From: Scleroderma bovista
Lineage: Eukaryota > Basidiomycota > Agaricomycetes > Boletales > Sclerodermataceae
Length of the DNA stretch: 64,000 nucleotides
Reading direction: 5' to 3'
NCBI GenBank assembly: GCA_037178675.1
Contig: JAYMGJ010000105.1
Coordinates: 88,258-152,257, forward strand
Shown here: piece after piece, positions 44,684 to 54,897 of the stretch
Position numbering within the stretch: position 1 is the first letter of the stretch
Layout: the number at the start of each line of letters is the position of its first letter
Notes under the pieces: generated by a model
Database searches by the model: none
Told to the model about the DNA's origin: nothing
Seen by the model: only the letters and a program-made list of their open reading frames with translations
Translations under genes and position numbers: made by a program

Positions 44684-45064
44684 TGTAACGGTCTAACTTT
44701 TTATCTTATCTAATCTGCGATTAGATGACATCTTATCTTATTGTACCGTAGTATCTTATCTAGTGCATCTTATCTGTAGGTCTGTCTAGACTACAGCCTC
44801 GTGCTGTACATGCTGTATCCCTTGATGTCATTAGCATAGCCTTACCACAGGATGGCAGCTGTGTTCACTGCCTCGTACAGCATACAGCCTCATGGATAGC
44901 CTTGCACAGGACACATGTAGTGTAGTATATATACTGCTGCAATCCAGCACCCAGAGGCTCTCCATTCGAGCTCTCTTTGGGTCTTTGCTCTAAGACGCTT
45001 GCATCCTTCCTCCTCAGAGTCCTTGTGTGGTAGTTCTTTGGGTTTTGCCCTTAGGGTTGTCTCA
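44684..45064 (+). repeat. 5' LTR
   Basis: Begins TGTAACGG and ends GTCTCA (TG...CA ends). It contains a run of TTATCT motifs in U3 (about 44702-44775), a TATA-like gtatatatac at 44925-44934, and ends before the priming region. It differs from the 3' LTR at roughly 15 positions plus a 7-nt insertion near 44718. Confidence 0.92.
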
Positions 45065-45066
45065 CT

Positions 45067-45077
45067 AGAGCTCGAAT
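45067..45077 (+). promoter_or_regulatory. Putative self-priming binding site of the LTR element
   Basis: The 11-mer agagctcgaat, two bases after the LTR end, is the exact reverse complement of attcgagctct at 44964-44974 in the LTR. That LTR position is 38 nt after the start of the TATA-like box and so about where transcription should begin. The arrangement matches the Tf1 retrotransposon, whose RNA 5' end folds back to prime reverse transcription. No tRNA complementarity was assessed. Confidence 0.55.
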
Positions 45078-45469
45078 CTACCCATTCACCACTTTGTCTA
45101 CCACGCGCTGTTCCCCAGCCTTATAAAGGGAAACTATACCCAGACTCCAGGGTTAAGGAGCTTTGTTTCACACCTTTCACATTTGCATGGCCAGCCTTTA
45201 GTGCCATTCCCTGTAGCCCACTTGGGTTTGGGAGTTTCTAGTACATCCTCGTTTACATATCATACACCAGCCCAGGGTCGTGCCTGGTGTCTGTAGGGCG
45301 GCTCCCATTCAAGCGCGGTTCGTACCCGCAAGGAGATTGAGCCATAGTTACCAGTAGTTCCTCCGTCCGTGGAGAGGTAGACCTGTGATCTGCAGCCAGT
45401 GACCGTTTGTACTCTGCATAGCTGTGCCACTGCCCTGACCCGGCGAGCACGACAGGCGAACAGAGTCTT

Positions 45470-45868
45470 ATGCTTAGTTCATTGGAACACCTGTGGGGAT
45501 CTAGTCCCGATATAACCTTACGTCTACGCTACCCCTACCAGTTAGTCACGATACATCCCTATGAGTACTCCTTCGATCAGGCAGGTCGCCTGACAGTCTC
45601 CTACGATACCCGTTACCCCCTTCCTCTCACGCCCGCTCAAGAAGCTGCCAGAGAAGCAGACTTCAAAAGGATTGAGCAGACGAACACCTCCTTCCGCCGG
45701 TACAGTCTCGTTGTCGAAGATCTTGCAGACCTCTTCCTCGACAACCCCCGCTACTACGTTGAGGCCGAACCCGCCCTCCCGCTCGCACGTCGCCGTACGT
45801 TTCGCACTTCCTGCCTCTACCCCGCACGTCCCCGAGGCGCTCCCTACTCCCGTTACCACCCGTATTAA
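45470..45868 (+). CDS. Upstream ORF of the LTR element (132 aa)
   Basis: An uninterrupted frame between the leader and gag, starting MLSSLEHLWGSSPDITLRLR and ending three bases before the gag ATG. It has no recognised domain. Its tight spacing with gag (stop 45868, gag start 45872) suggests it belongs to the element and may affect gag translation. It could also be the N-terminal part of an ancestral Gag that was split from it by a frameshift, since the two are in different frames. Confidence 0.55.
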   Translation: MLSSLEHLWGSSPDITLRLRYPYQLVTIHPYEYSFDQAGRLTVSYDTRYPLPLTPAQEAAREADFKRIEQTNTSFRRYSLVVEDLADLFLDNPRYYVEAEPALPLARRRTFRTSCLYPARPRGAPYSRYHPY

Positions 45869-45871
45869 GCG

Positions 45872-46879
45872 ATGGATCAGCAGCAGGGTCACCACCAGGA
45901 TGCCCTCCAGAATATTTTCCTTCAGCTTGCGCAGGGGCAAATCGACCTGCAAAACAGTATCCAGGCCCTTGCCAATGCGCAGCAGGGCCTTGCTCCCGAA
46001 GCCCCCAGGGCACCCGCAGCGCCGCCTTGCGCCCCTAAAAAGATTGCTGCTGAACCTGGGAATTACGATGGCTCCCCCCAGGCCTTCAGAGTTTGGTGGA
46101 GCATGATGAAACTGTGGGTCATGATGAACCAGAGGAGCGGCCTCCTCACCAGGAATAGTGAGATCATGGTGGCCGTTCTCTCCAGGTTTGAAGGACCTAA
46201 AGCTGGGCGTTGGGCCCAGGTAAAGTTGGACTACTATCTTAGTCCGGGAGTTGAGTACCCGACGTGGGACACACTGCAGGCCGAAATAACTGCCTTTTTC
46301 GTGCCTGGCAACAATGCCGACTGGGCTAGGTCCCAGTTACACCAGGGTCCCTGTCAGCGAGTCGACAACTTCCTTGCGACCTTTGAGTCGCTCAAGATTG
46401 AGAGTGGCTGTCCCGACACCTACGCTAGGGACTTACTCGAAAGAGTAGTACAGAGGCAGGTCCTCCAGCAGGTGTACCTCCTGGTGAAGGATCGCGCCAC
46501 TTATGCTGAGCTGGCCACCTCAGTCAGAACCATCGGAAGAGCTCAGGAGCTCTTCCTGATTAATATGCAGGGCGGTGCCTGCTATTATCAGCAGGGGAGC
46601 GGCTCCTCCTCTTACGGAGTTACGCCAGGCACTGGCGCCCCAATGGATATTGGCACTGCTCAGCAGCAAAACCAGCAATGGAGTAAGGGGCTCCAATGCT
46701 ACAATTGTCAGGGGTTTGGACACATCGCTCGCGAGTGTTCTCAACCACGTCGCCCATGTCGAGGGCAACCCCAGCAGACCCAGGCTGTACAGCCCCAACC
46801 TGACGACGAATGTGTCAATGCTGTTCGCGGCATGTCCTTCTCCGAAATGAGGGACTATTTCAAGAATTTAAAAGATTAG
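45872..46879 (+). CDS. gag: Gag polyprotein
   Basis: An intact 335-aa frame. After a Gln/Pro-rich start, a retrotransposon Gag capsid-like segment runs over residues about 65-215 (PGNYDGSPQAFRVWW, WDTLQAEITAFF and a LATFESLK block). A single CCHC zinc knuckle (CYNCQGFGHIAREC) lies at about 276-289. It forms the virus-like particle. The last codons contain the heptamer T TTA AAA (46867-46873) in frame, two codons before the TAG stop, and pol overlaps in the -1 frame. Confidence 0.9.
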   Translation: MDQQQGHHQDALQNIFLQLAQGQIDLQNSIQALANAQQGLAPEAPRAPAAPPCAPKKIAAEPGNYDGSPQAFRVWWSMMKLWVMMNQRSGLLTRNSEIMVAVLSRFEGPKAGRWAQVKLDYYLSPGVEYPTWDTLQAEITAFFVPGNNADWARSQLHQGPCQRVDNFLATFESLKIESGCPDTYARDLLERVVQRQVLQQVYLLVKDRATYAELATSVRTIGRAQELFLINMQGGACYYQQGSGSSSYGVTPGTGAPMDIGTAQQQNQQWSKGLQCYNCQGFGHIARECSQPRRPCRGQPQQTQAVQPQPDDECVNAVRGMSFSEMRDYFKNLKD

Positions 46880-48996
46880 AGAGTGAGGATACAATGGGCA
46901 CCCTCGCTCTCAAGTCTGAGTTAGACAGTGCAGTAAGAATCTTGGACTATCATCTCTCCTGTGCTAAATCCTCTGAAGCACAGGATATTTATAAATACTG
47001 CATCTTTCTTCTTTCTCGTAAAATACAGAAAACCTGTAAAAAATCACCTTCTGTAGTTTCTCCTGTTTCTGTCTCCTTCAACAAGTACTCTGTCTTGTCG
47101 GTAGATAGTATGGACTGTAGCAACTCTCCTGTATTTATTACTGAACCCTCTAAGGGAGTCCCTGCAAAGGGCTCGGCACCGGAGGTTAAATTGTGTGTGC
47201 TTAATTCCCTGTTGAATACTGCTGTTTCTTCCCCTTTGGCATCTGAGGAACTGGAAAGCCCCACCAGAACCAAAGAAGTTTCTTTCTTGGACTTGTGAAG
47301 GTCCTTCACCTTGGAATGTGAAGTGATGGTACTCATCTGTATTCGCGGACCCCTTAATGTTATTGAAGTAGATGCCCTGCTAGACAGTGGCACTACCAGA
47401 TGTTTCGTTGACAAGAGCTGGGCTCTTGATAGACAGTTACAGTTATCTAAGCTGGTAAAGCCTGTTCCAGTGCTTAACGTGGATGGCACCAGGAACCAGG
47501 AAGGCAATATCACGCACTATGTATTACTTACAGTTGGTATTGGAAAACATGCTGAAAAGCTCTGGTGTGCAGTCACTTGCCTTGGAAAGGTTCCCCTTAT
47601 CCTCGGCCACACCTGGCTTAGAAAGCATAACCCCGATATTGACTGGGTGACCGGACAAGTTAATTTAACTAGGTGTCCCCCTGAGTGCAAGTCACTCTTG
47701 GAGATGCGCTTCGCTAAATTATTACATCAGAACGAATCTCAGGAAACTTGGATTCAGGCTTTAAAGGCTCACAAGTCAAAGGTTGCTATCAATGAGACAA
47801 CCCTCAAAGAGGCCCAGAAGCTTGTACCCCAAGAATACTGGGAATATTTAGATGTCTTCTCAAAGAAGTCATCAGAGCGCATGCCGCTTAGGAAGCCGTG
47901 GGATCATGGCATAGATCTCAGGGAAGACTTCCCACCTAAGAAAGGGCGTTTGATACCCCTGTCAGTGGATGAACAAAAGGAGGTTGAGGACTTTGTTGAC
48001 AATCAGCTTGCGAAAGGATATATTCGCCCATCCATTTCTCCTCAGACTTCCCCTGTCTTCTTTGTCCCCAAAAAGGATGGCAAGAAGCGCATGGTTCAGG
48101 ACTATTGATATTTAAATGAGTGGACCATTAAAAATAATTACCCACTGCCCTTGATCAGTCAGCTTGTCGACAAGCTGAAAGGATGTAAACTCTTCACGAA
48201 GATGGATCTTCACTGGGGATATAATAATGTCCGTATCAAGGAAGGCAATGAGTGGAAAGCTGCGTTTGTAATGCACAGGGGGCTTTTGAGCCCGTTGTTA
48301 TGTATTTCAGTCTATGTAATTCACCCGTGATGTTCCAGAAGATGATGAATGAGATCTTCCACGATATGTCGGATGTCTGCATGGTGTATATTGACGACCT
48401 CATGATATTTACAAATACGGACGATCAGGAAAAGCATGACAGGATCGTGCTTGAAGTCTTAAAACGTTTATGTGATAATGACTTATTTGTCAAACCTGAG
48501 AAGTGTCGCTTCTGTGTTACCGAAGTCGACTTCCTTGGAATGATAGTCTCACGTGACGGAATAAAGATGGACCCTGAAAAGGTTAATGCTATTTTGAAGT
48601 GGCCTGAGCCAACAAATGTCAAACAGGTTCGAGCATTCCTAGGCCTTGGCAACTTCTATAGACACTTTATTAAGGATTATGCAATCATGGCTAGGCCATT
48701 GACGGACTTAACGTGTAAAGATGTTGTGTTCCACTTCAGCGATAAGGAACATGCTGCATTTGAAGCCTTGAAGGCTGCATTTACTCGTGCACCGGTACTT
48801 CAGTACCCCGACCAGGACCGCGAATTCCACCTCGAAACTGATGCGTCTGAGTTTGCCGTCGGGGGAGTGATATCCATTAAGTGCGAGGACAGCGAATTCA
48901 GACCAGTAGCGTACATGTCACACTCTATGACGCTGCCAGAATGCAACTATCCTATTCATGACAAAGATATATTAGCCCTACTTACAAGATAAATAG
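46810..48996 (+). pseudogene. pol: pol, protease - reverse transcriptase - RNase H part (broken)
   Basis: Pol opens in the -1 frame relative to gag and overlaps it by 70 nt. Protease is marked by ALLDSGTTRCFVD (about 47374-47412). Reverse transcriptase has a KGYIRPSISPQTSPVFFVPK block, [12 protein letters not shown] and the catalytic YIDD (about 48390). RNase H begins with FHLETDASEFAVGGV. Lesions are TGA at 47296-47298, TGA at 48106-48108 (where relatives have Trp after QDY), a 1-nt frameshift near 48285, and truncation of RNase H at about 48990. The element cannot make a full enzyme. Confidence 0.88.
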
Positions 48997-49070
48997 CTCG
49001 TAGTCATACCCTGTATACTCATTGCGTTTGGACCTGGTTCGCACTCATCCACCCATCGTGGTCACCCCAA

Positions 49071-50901
49071 TTGACTCAGCCCGCGAATTCTAACATCAAC
49101 TACTCGTTAATTTATAAGAAAGGAACCCTGATGCACATTGCAGATCCACTTAGTAGGCGATCGGACTATTACATATCTAGTTCCGAGGACAACAAGGATC
49201 AAACCTTGTTAAACCCTGTAACTATTAAGTCGATCGACGTTACGGATCAGACTTACGAAGAGCGCCAGTCGCTAATCACGGACTTTCATGACACACCTGT
49301 CGCAGGACATAAGGGCATCAAGGCTACGTTTAATGCACTCAGGAAGCACTATTCCTGGAAAGGAATGAAGGAGCAGATCCAAACCTATGTAAAGCACTGT
49401 CAAAAGTGTCAGCAGTCAAAGGTTTCGAATCAAAAGACTTCCGGAAGTCTCCTTCCTCTCCCTGTCCCAGAAGGACCGTGGCTTGATGTCACAATGGACT
49501 TTACCGAGATGCCGGAATCCCTCGGTTATAACTATATATTAGTGGACGTCGATCGGCTCTCCAAAGAAGTGGTCTTTGTGCCATGCACTAAGGAGGAAAC
49601 TGCACTCTTGACTGCTGAGTTATTTAGAGATCACGTTTGGTGCCAACATGGACTTCCTAGCACCGTGATATCCGACCGTGGATCGGTCTTTGCGAGCAAC
49701 TTCCTGGGGGAGTTGTACAGACTTTTAGGCATAAAGCACAAGATGTCTACTGCCTTTCACCTGCAAACTGACGGACAGACGGAGCGGTTGAACCGTGAAA
49801 TCAATCAGTACCTTCGAACCTATGTTAGCGATTGACAAAGCAATTGGGCTAAGTGGATCAAGATTGCCCAGTTTGTCTGGAACAACACGGTCTCGGAGGT
49901 TACTACCGATTCCCTGTTTGGAATTACCCAGAGTTATTCCCCACGCTGAAAAGACAACAAAGTGTTTGGGTGGCTGCTCCCTCAGATGAGGTGCATTCGA
50001 CCCAGGAGCTTCTGGAGGTCAGGCAAGGCTCCCAAGGACTGGGGAGAGAGAAATAGGGAGAGTACAGTCACTCCAGGACTGAGCTCAAACATATACACAG
50101 GAAAGAGGGAGATTGCTTAGTAAGCTAATACAAGCCTACATAAGCTAAGGTAGAGAGTCCAGTGTCAGTACTACTATCAGCAACTCTACACACCTAGAGA
50201 CAGGACAGTCTCTACAACGCATGGGTGTAGAGCCAGTGCAGACGATAGCCCCGGCGGCTAAAGACTTCACTGCCATATTTAACAAAGTCGTTGAATCTTC
50301 TGAGAAGGCTAAATGCAACATGAAGCTTCAGGCAGATAAGCACAGAAATCCTGCCCCGGACTATACTGTTGGTCAGCAAGTCTGGCTTTCAATGGACAAT
50401 CTTCGTATGTTAAATTGCGTGTTGAAGAAGCTTACAGAAAAATGGATCGGCCCCTATGAGGTCACTCGAGTAACCCTGAACACGGTTGAGCTTAAGCTCC
50501 CGAAAACTCTTCGGATTCACCCGGTAGTGAATGTCTCTCGAGTCAAGCCCTATTTAGGTCCACTCCCTGGACAACCCGTTTCCCGGCCAGGCCTGGTACT
50601 TGTTTCTGAAGAATGCGATGAAGAGTATGAAGTGGACTATATTGTAGCGTCCCGTATTTATAGACGCCAGCTCCAGTACTTGGTACATTGGAAAGGGTAC
50701 GAGGAACACAAAAGAATGTGGGAACCCTTGTCAAATTTAAAGAATTCTCCTCTGGTAGTCGAGTGTTTTTATAGGGAAAATCCTTCTGCCCCTCAAAAAC
50801 TTCGCATGGTACAGTCGGACTTTGACTTGTTATTTACTCGGATTCCCAAGAATCTTACCATTTGCGAACCCACCTTTTGCAGTCTGGAATCCTGCACCTA
50901 A
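49071..50901 (+). pseudogene. pol: pol, integrase with chromodomain (interrupted)
   Basis: Integrase shows the HHCC zinc domain (HDTPVAGHKGIKATF then CQKCQQSK) and the core with acidic residues in VTMDFTEMP, VISDRGSVF and TDGQTERLNREI. TGA 49834-49836 replaces a Trp, and about 270 nt (49950-50220) interrupt the region between core and C-terminal domain. The frame resumes at 50221 with an SH3-like GPYEV segment and a chromodomain (YEVDYIVASRIYRRQLQYLV, then HWKGYEE and MWEPLSNLKN). Chromodomains steer integration to methylated-histone heterochromatin. Confidence 0.88.
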
Positions 50902-50912
50902 GGGGGGAGTAG
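50900..50912 (+). promoter_or_regulatory. Polypurine tract
   Basis: aaggggggagtag directly abuts the 3' LTR (starting TGTAATGG). Such a tract primes plus-strand DNA synthesis in LTR retrotransposons. Confidence 0.8.
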
Positions 50913-51287
50913 TGTAATGGTCTAACTTTTGATCTTATCTAATTAGATGACATCTTATCTTATCGTACTGTAGTATCTTATCTAGTGCATCTTATCTGTA
51001 GGTCTGTCTAGGTTACAGCCTCGTGCTGTACATGCTGTATCCCTTGATGTCATTAGCATAGCCTTACCACAGGATGGCAGCTGTGTTCACTGCCTTGTAC
51101 AGCATACAGCCTCATGGATAGCCTCACACAGGACACGTGTAGTGTAGTATATATACTGTTGCAATCCAGCACCCAGAGGCTCTCCATTCGAGCTCTCTTT
51201 GGGTCCTTGATCTAAGACGCTTGCATCCTTCCTCCTCAGAGTTCGTTGTGTGGTAGTTCTTTGGGTTTTGCCCTTAGGGTTGTCTCA
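50913..51287 (+). repeat. 3' LTR
   Basis: 375 bp, about 96% similar by eye to the 5' LTR, with the same TG...CA ends, TTATCT cluster and TATA-like box. The minisatellite starts at the next base. Confidence 0.92.
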
Positions 51288-52175
51288 TCCGGCCAGTATG
51301 CGGAATTGTCACCATAATACATGGTCCAGCCTGGGGGTGGGTTGTCACCATAATATAGGTTTGGGCCAGGATGTAGGTATCACCATAGTGTATGGTCCGG
51401 CCAGAGTGTGTAGTTTAACCATAATATACAGTCCGGCCTGGGTGTAGGTGATACCATAGTGTATGGTCAGGCCAGGGTATGGGTGTCACCATAGTGTATG
51501 GTCGGGCCAGGATAGGTGTGTCATCATATTGTACAGTCTGGCCTGGGTGTGGGCATCACCATAGTGTATGGTCGGGCCGGGGTAGGTGTGTCACCATAAT
51601 GGATAGTCTGGCCTGGGTGTGGGTGTCACCATAGTGTGTGGTCGGGCCAGGGTAGGTGTGTCACCATATTGTACAGTCCAGCCTGGGTGTGGGTGTCACC
51701 ATAGTGTATGGTCGGGCCAGGATAGGTGTGTCATCATATTGTACAGTCCGGCCTGGGTGTGGGCATCACCATAATGGATAGTCCGGCCTGGGTGTGGGAA
51801 TCACCATAGTGTATGGTCAGGCCAGGGTAGGGGTGTCACCATATTGTACAGTCTGGCCTGGGTGTGGGCATCACCATAGTGTATGATTGGGCCAGGGTAG
51901 GTGAGTCACCATAGTGTATGGTCGGGCCAGGGTAGGGGTGTCACCATATTGTACAGTCTGGCCTGGGTGTGGGCATCACCATAGTGTATGATTGGGCCAG
52001 GGTAGGTGAGTCACCATAGTGTATGGTCAGGCCAGGGTAGGGGTGTCACCATATTGTACAGTCCAGCCTGGGTGTGGGCATCACCATAGTGTATGGTCAG
52101 GCCGGGTAGGTGTGTTACCATAATGGATAGTCCAGCCTGGGTGTGGGTGTCACAATAAGTGTATGGTCAGGCCAG
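51288..52175 (+). repeat. 35-bp minisatellite with alternating variants
   Basis: About 25 copies of a 35-bp unit. Two variants dominate: tcaccatagtgtatggtcgg... with gccagggtaggtgtg, and tcaccatattgtacagtctg... with gcctgggtgtgggca. They often alternate, giving a higher-order 70-bp period. The array begins at the base after the 3' LTR. Any open frame across it is an artefact of the repeat. Confidence 0.92.
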
Positions 52176-52344
52176 AGAGGAAAAAATATTTGAAACAAGT
52201 CCAGGCTGATGATAGCCATGTCAGGATTGTACACATTAGCAAAGACAAGACTGGTACTGTACTGAATGGAAATGATTATACAAGTAGTACAAGTTAATGA
52301 TAAGCATTCAGGTGGTGTACTGGCAAGTAATGATTAATTGGTCA

Positions 52345-52520
52345 TACCAACCAGTCAGTGTCATATCGGCAGCATACCAACTGGTCACTATCATACTGGT
52401 AGCATACCGGTAGCATACCAGTGGCATACCAACTGGTCACTGTCATACTGGTAGCATACCAACCGATCACAATCATACCGGTAGCATACCAACTTGTACC
52501 TGTCATACCGGTGTCACGCA
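52345..52520 (+). repeat. Short irregular tandem repeat (gtagcatacc type)
   Basis: Repeats of gtagcatacca, actggtcactgtcatactg and close variants fill about 175 bp. On the minus strand they spell recurring SWYATGM-like peptides, which is a product of the repeat rather than a gene. Confidence 0.8.
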
Positions 52521-54579
52521 CCAAACAGGTTTGGTACAGTGAACATGGAAGATAACGCCTATATCGAATGATCCTTATGCGAAGGATAAGCACGACGGAC
52601 CCTCATCATAGCCATCTATCGCACAAGACGACTATCCTGATGCGAGAGATGAATGCCAATGCAGACAGTCATCTATCGCACGAGAACCGCCAAGAAGCAG
52701 AAGAAACTGAAGGAATAACGTCAATTGTGGTATGAGAAAGGAATGCACACGTCTGCAGTCCAACTCCCATACCAGAACGATCAAAGAAGCCGAAGAATTG
52801 ATGGAGAAACGAAGGAGAAAGAGAAGAAATGATTTTTAGCGCCCAAATGTCATTTTTAGGCACCCAGTGCCGGCATTCCGATATTTTGAATAGCTCCGTC
52901 GTTTCTGAAGCTATCAGGCACGTGACTATACCATCAGAGAGCCTAGAACGTGGTCTATCTGCCTGTCAAGTTCCGACGCAAATCCGTTCATTTCCCACAG
53001 AGATATTCCCCCCGCAATCCAGACGTTCGCTTCATCGCTCACTATGGAGTCCGTATTTTCTCTGGATCATTTCTCCGCTATTGCTGCAGATCTCCACTAT
53101 GTCCTGCTCTTAGGACAGCCTCTCCCAGAGTTCCCGTGCACTGCCTGGCACATATCTTCCCAGCCTGCTCCCTCAGTCCCTCTCGTTCTCGGTCAGCGCA
53201 TTCTCCTCGTCAGTCCTGCGTCAAGGACGTACTTTGGTCATCTTAGGTCTATTGTCAAGCTTGAGAAGTCTTCTCTGGTCGTCTCTGTGTCCCCTGAGCC
53301 CTCAGCCTATGGTCCCTTCCTCCCAGATACTTGCCATGTCCATCTTCCTCTGTTGTTCGTCTCACTTCCCTGGATGCGTCGAATTCAATACTCTATCCGC
53401 TTCCCTACTTTCAGACGACGTCCCCCAGCACCATGACAGTTATTCCCCCCACTTTATAGTGCTATTAGGAAGAAGAACCCTCTCTCGTTCTTTCCCAGAA
53501 GAGAGCTCGTCAAGGGAGCCCATGGTTGTGCTTCAGCGGCGCTAGAACACATGCACTATACTTTAGTGTATGCTGACCCCCCAAAAAGACCTCTGGACCC
53601 CTGGTACCCTTCTTGTGGCTGTTTTGTCTCGGATCAATCCCCCTATTAATCCCAGATCTTCCCCATTGTTGTCCCATCAAATTCCTGATGGTACACAGCC
53701 CCCCATCAAACTTCTTAGGCTGTGCATCAATGACTCCTTCTGCTGTGCAGTGACTCATCCCTTGCTTACTGATGCTCTCTTGTCATCAGTATTACTCTAT
53801 CCCTTTCGCATTTTTGGTATATTACTCAGCTGATGACTCACTCCCTTACCAATCAATCTTGTCATGCAGCTTACTCATTCCTTTACTCAGCAGCTTATTC
53901 ATGCTTCCTATGCTTACTCATTCCTGCTTATCCCTTGCTTACTGATCGCTTACAAACCCCTTACAAAGCTCTTACCAATCCCTTACCAATCCTTGACAAA
54001 TTCTGCTTACTCCCTTCTCTTTTTTGTACTTTAATGCTGTGCCCCCCCATGTATTTAAACCCCTGGGCTCAGCCCAGTGAAGAGGACCCAATTGCACGAA
54101 ATTATCCCTCTCTCAGACTCTCTCAGTCAGTATCCCCTCAGCTCTTTGAGTCTTGTAGGCTTCAGTGAAGGTCTAAAGGCTCAATATTGTCAAGTTTATC
54201 CAAGTTATTCAAGATCTATTCTTTATACTAGGCTCAAGCGGAGTCTAGGCTTCATACCAGTCAATCTTCCTCGCCTCTGGACATCAGAGGTATCCCTGCC
54301 CCTTTGCTGCACCAATCTCTAGGTGTAGTATCGCTGTTTCAGTCTCAGTCTACCCAATCCCCGCTTTGACACTTCCTAGGCTTTAGGAAGAGTCCAGACC
54401 CCTATCCCCTTCGTCTTCTATTACTCCTGTACCCCAGGAGTATCCTGCATCATCGTCTGCATCACCCTGTTGGTGTAGATCCCCTTCCCCCCTCCTCAGC
54501 ACATCCTCTCTGGACACTGCGGAGGTAAACCACCACTCGCACTTTTTCGTAGTCCTTTGTTGGTGTTGTGTTTGGGTTA
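52521..54579. other. Unassigned stretch, possible retroelement remnant
   Basis: A 130-codon plus frame (53044-53436, MESVFSLDHFSAIAADLHYV...) is open but unrecognised. From 53830 to 54010 the DNA is built of short cttactcattcc / ttaccaatccc repeats. At 54050 a TATA-like tgtatttaaacccctgggct is followed by a ctctctcagactctctcag stretch, which resembles a promoter plus R/U5 of a gypsy LTR, but no second LTR, primer site or pol is visible. Confidence 0.35.
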
Positions 54580-54897
54580 TTACTCCGACCCAAATCCACA
54601 CTTTGACTCACAGCACACTTTTTTTTTCTTCTCCCATTCGTGTCCTTTGAGTGTGCTATTGGCAGGGAGATTTTTGATTTTTGCCTTCATGGCATTCTTC
54701 ATACCTTTCCTTTGGTTGCTGTCAGCTGCCTTCCAGTCTTCCAAGGCTTCCTCAAGGACCTCAACCTCATCATCCCGGAGTTTTGTTTTTACCACATTTT
54801 GTGGTGCCTCTGTGCCCGACGAGTCAGAAGAATGGTCTTGCTCATCTTCTGTATCAGGATTCTCCATAGATCTGCTGGATGAACGACTGCGGGCCAT
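54580..54897 (-). CDS. Acidic/basic small protein divergent from the KDZ transposase
   Basis: A 105-codon frame starting MARSRSSSRSMENPDTEDEQ, with a Ser/Asp/Glu-rich N-terminus and a charged helical C-terminal half (EVEVLEEALEDWKAADSNQR and on, then EWEKKKK). A gtgtgc donor right after the lysine run and open sequence at 54383-54540 suggest one more exon, so the end is provisional. KDZ elements are reported to carry extra genes including a divergent HMG-like domain; the charged helices here would fit, but I cannot show that they form an HMG box. It faces the transposase gene across about 420 nt. Confidence 0.5.
   Translation of the reverse strand: MARSRSSSRSMENPDTEDEQDHSSDSSGTEAPQNVVKTKLRDDEVEVLEEALEDWKAADSNQRKGMKNAMKAKIKNLPANSTLKGHEWEKKKKVCCESKCGFGSE

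Larger units (their letters stand above)
44684..51287 (+). mobile_element. Ty3/gypsy LTR retrotransposon (chromovirus), degenerate
   Basis: A 6.6-kb element with LTRs of 381 and 375 bp, an upstream ORF, gag with a zinc knuckle, pol in the order protease - reverse transcriptase - RNase H - integrase, and a C-terminal chromodomain. It is defective: pol has TGA stops at 47296, 48106 and 49834, a frameshift near 48285, a TAA with RNase H loss near 48990, and an insertion-like stretch at about 49950-50220. The flanking bases (agcag on the left, tccgg on the right) are not a target-site duplication. The order of domains and chromodomain identify Metaviridae/chromovirus. Confidence 0.92.

Noticed and set aside
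52829..54322. Second LTR retrotransposon
   Set aside because: Only a TATA-like box and pyrimidine-rich text suggest an LTR; no paired LTR, polypurine tract, primer site or pol is present.
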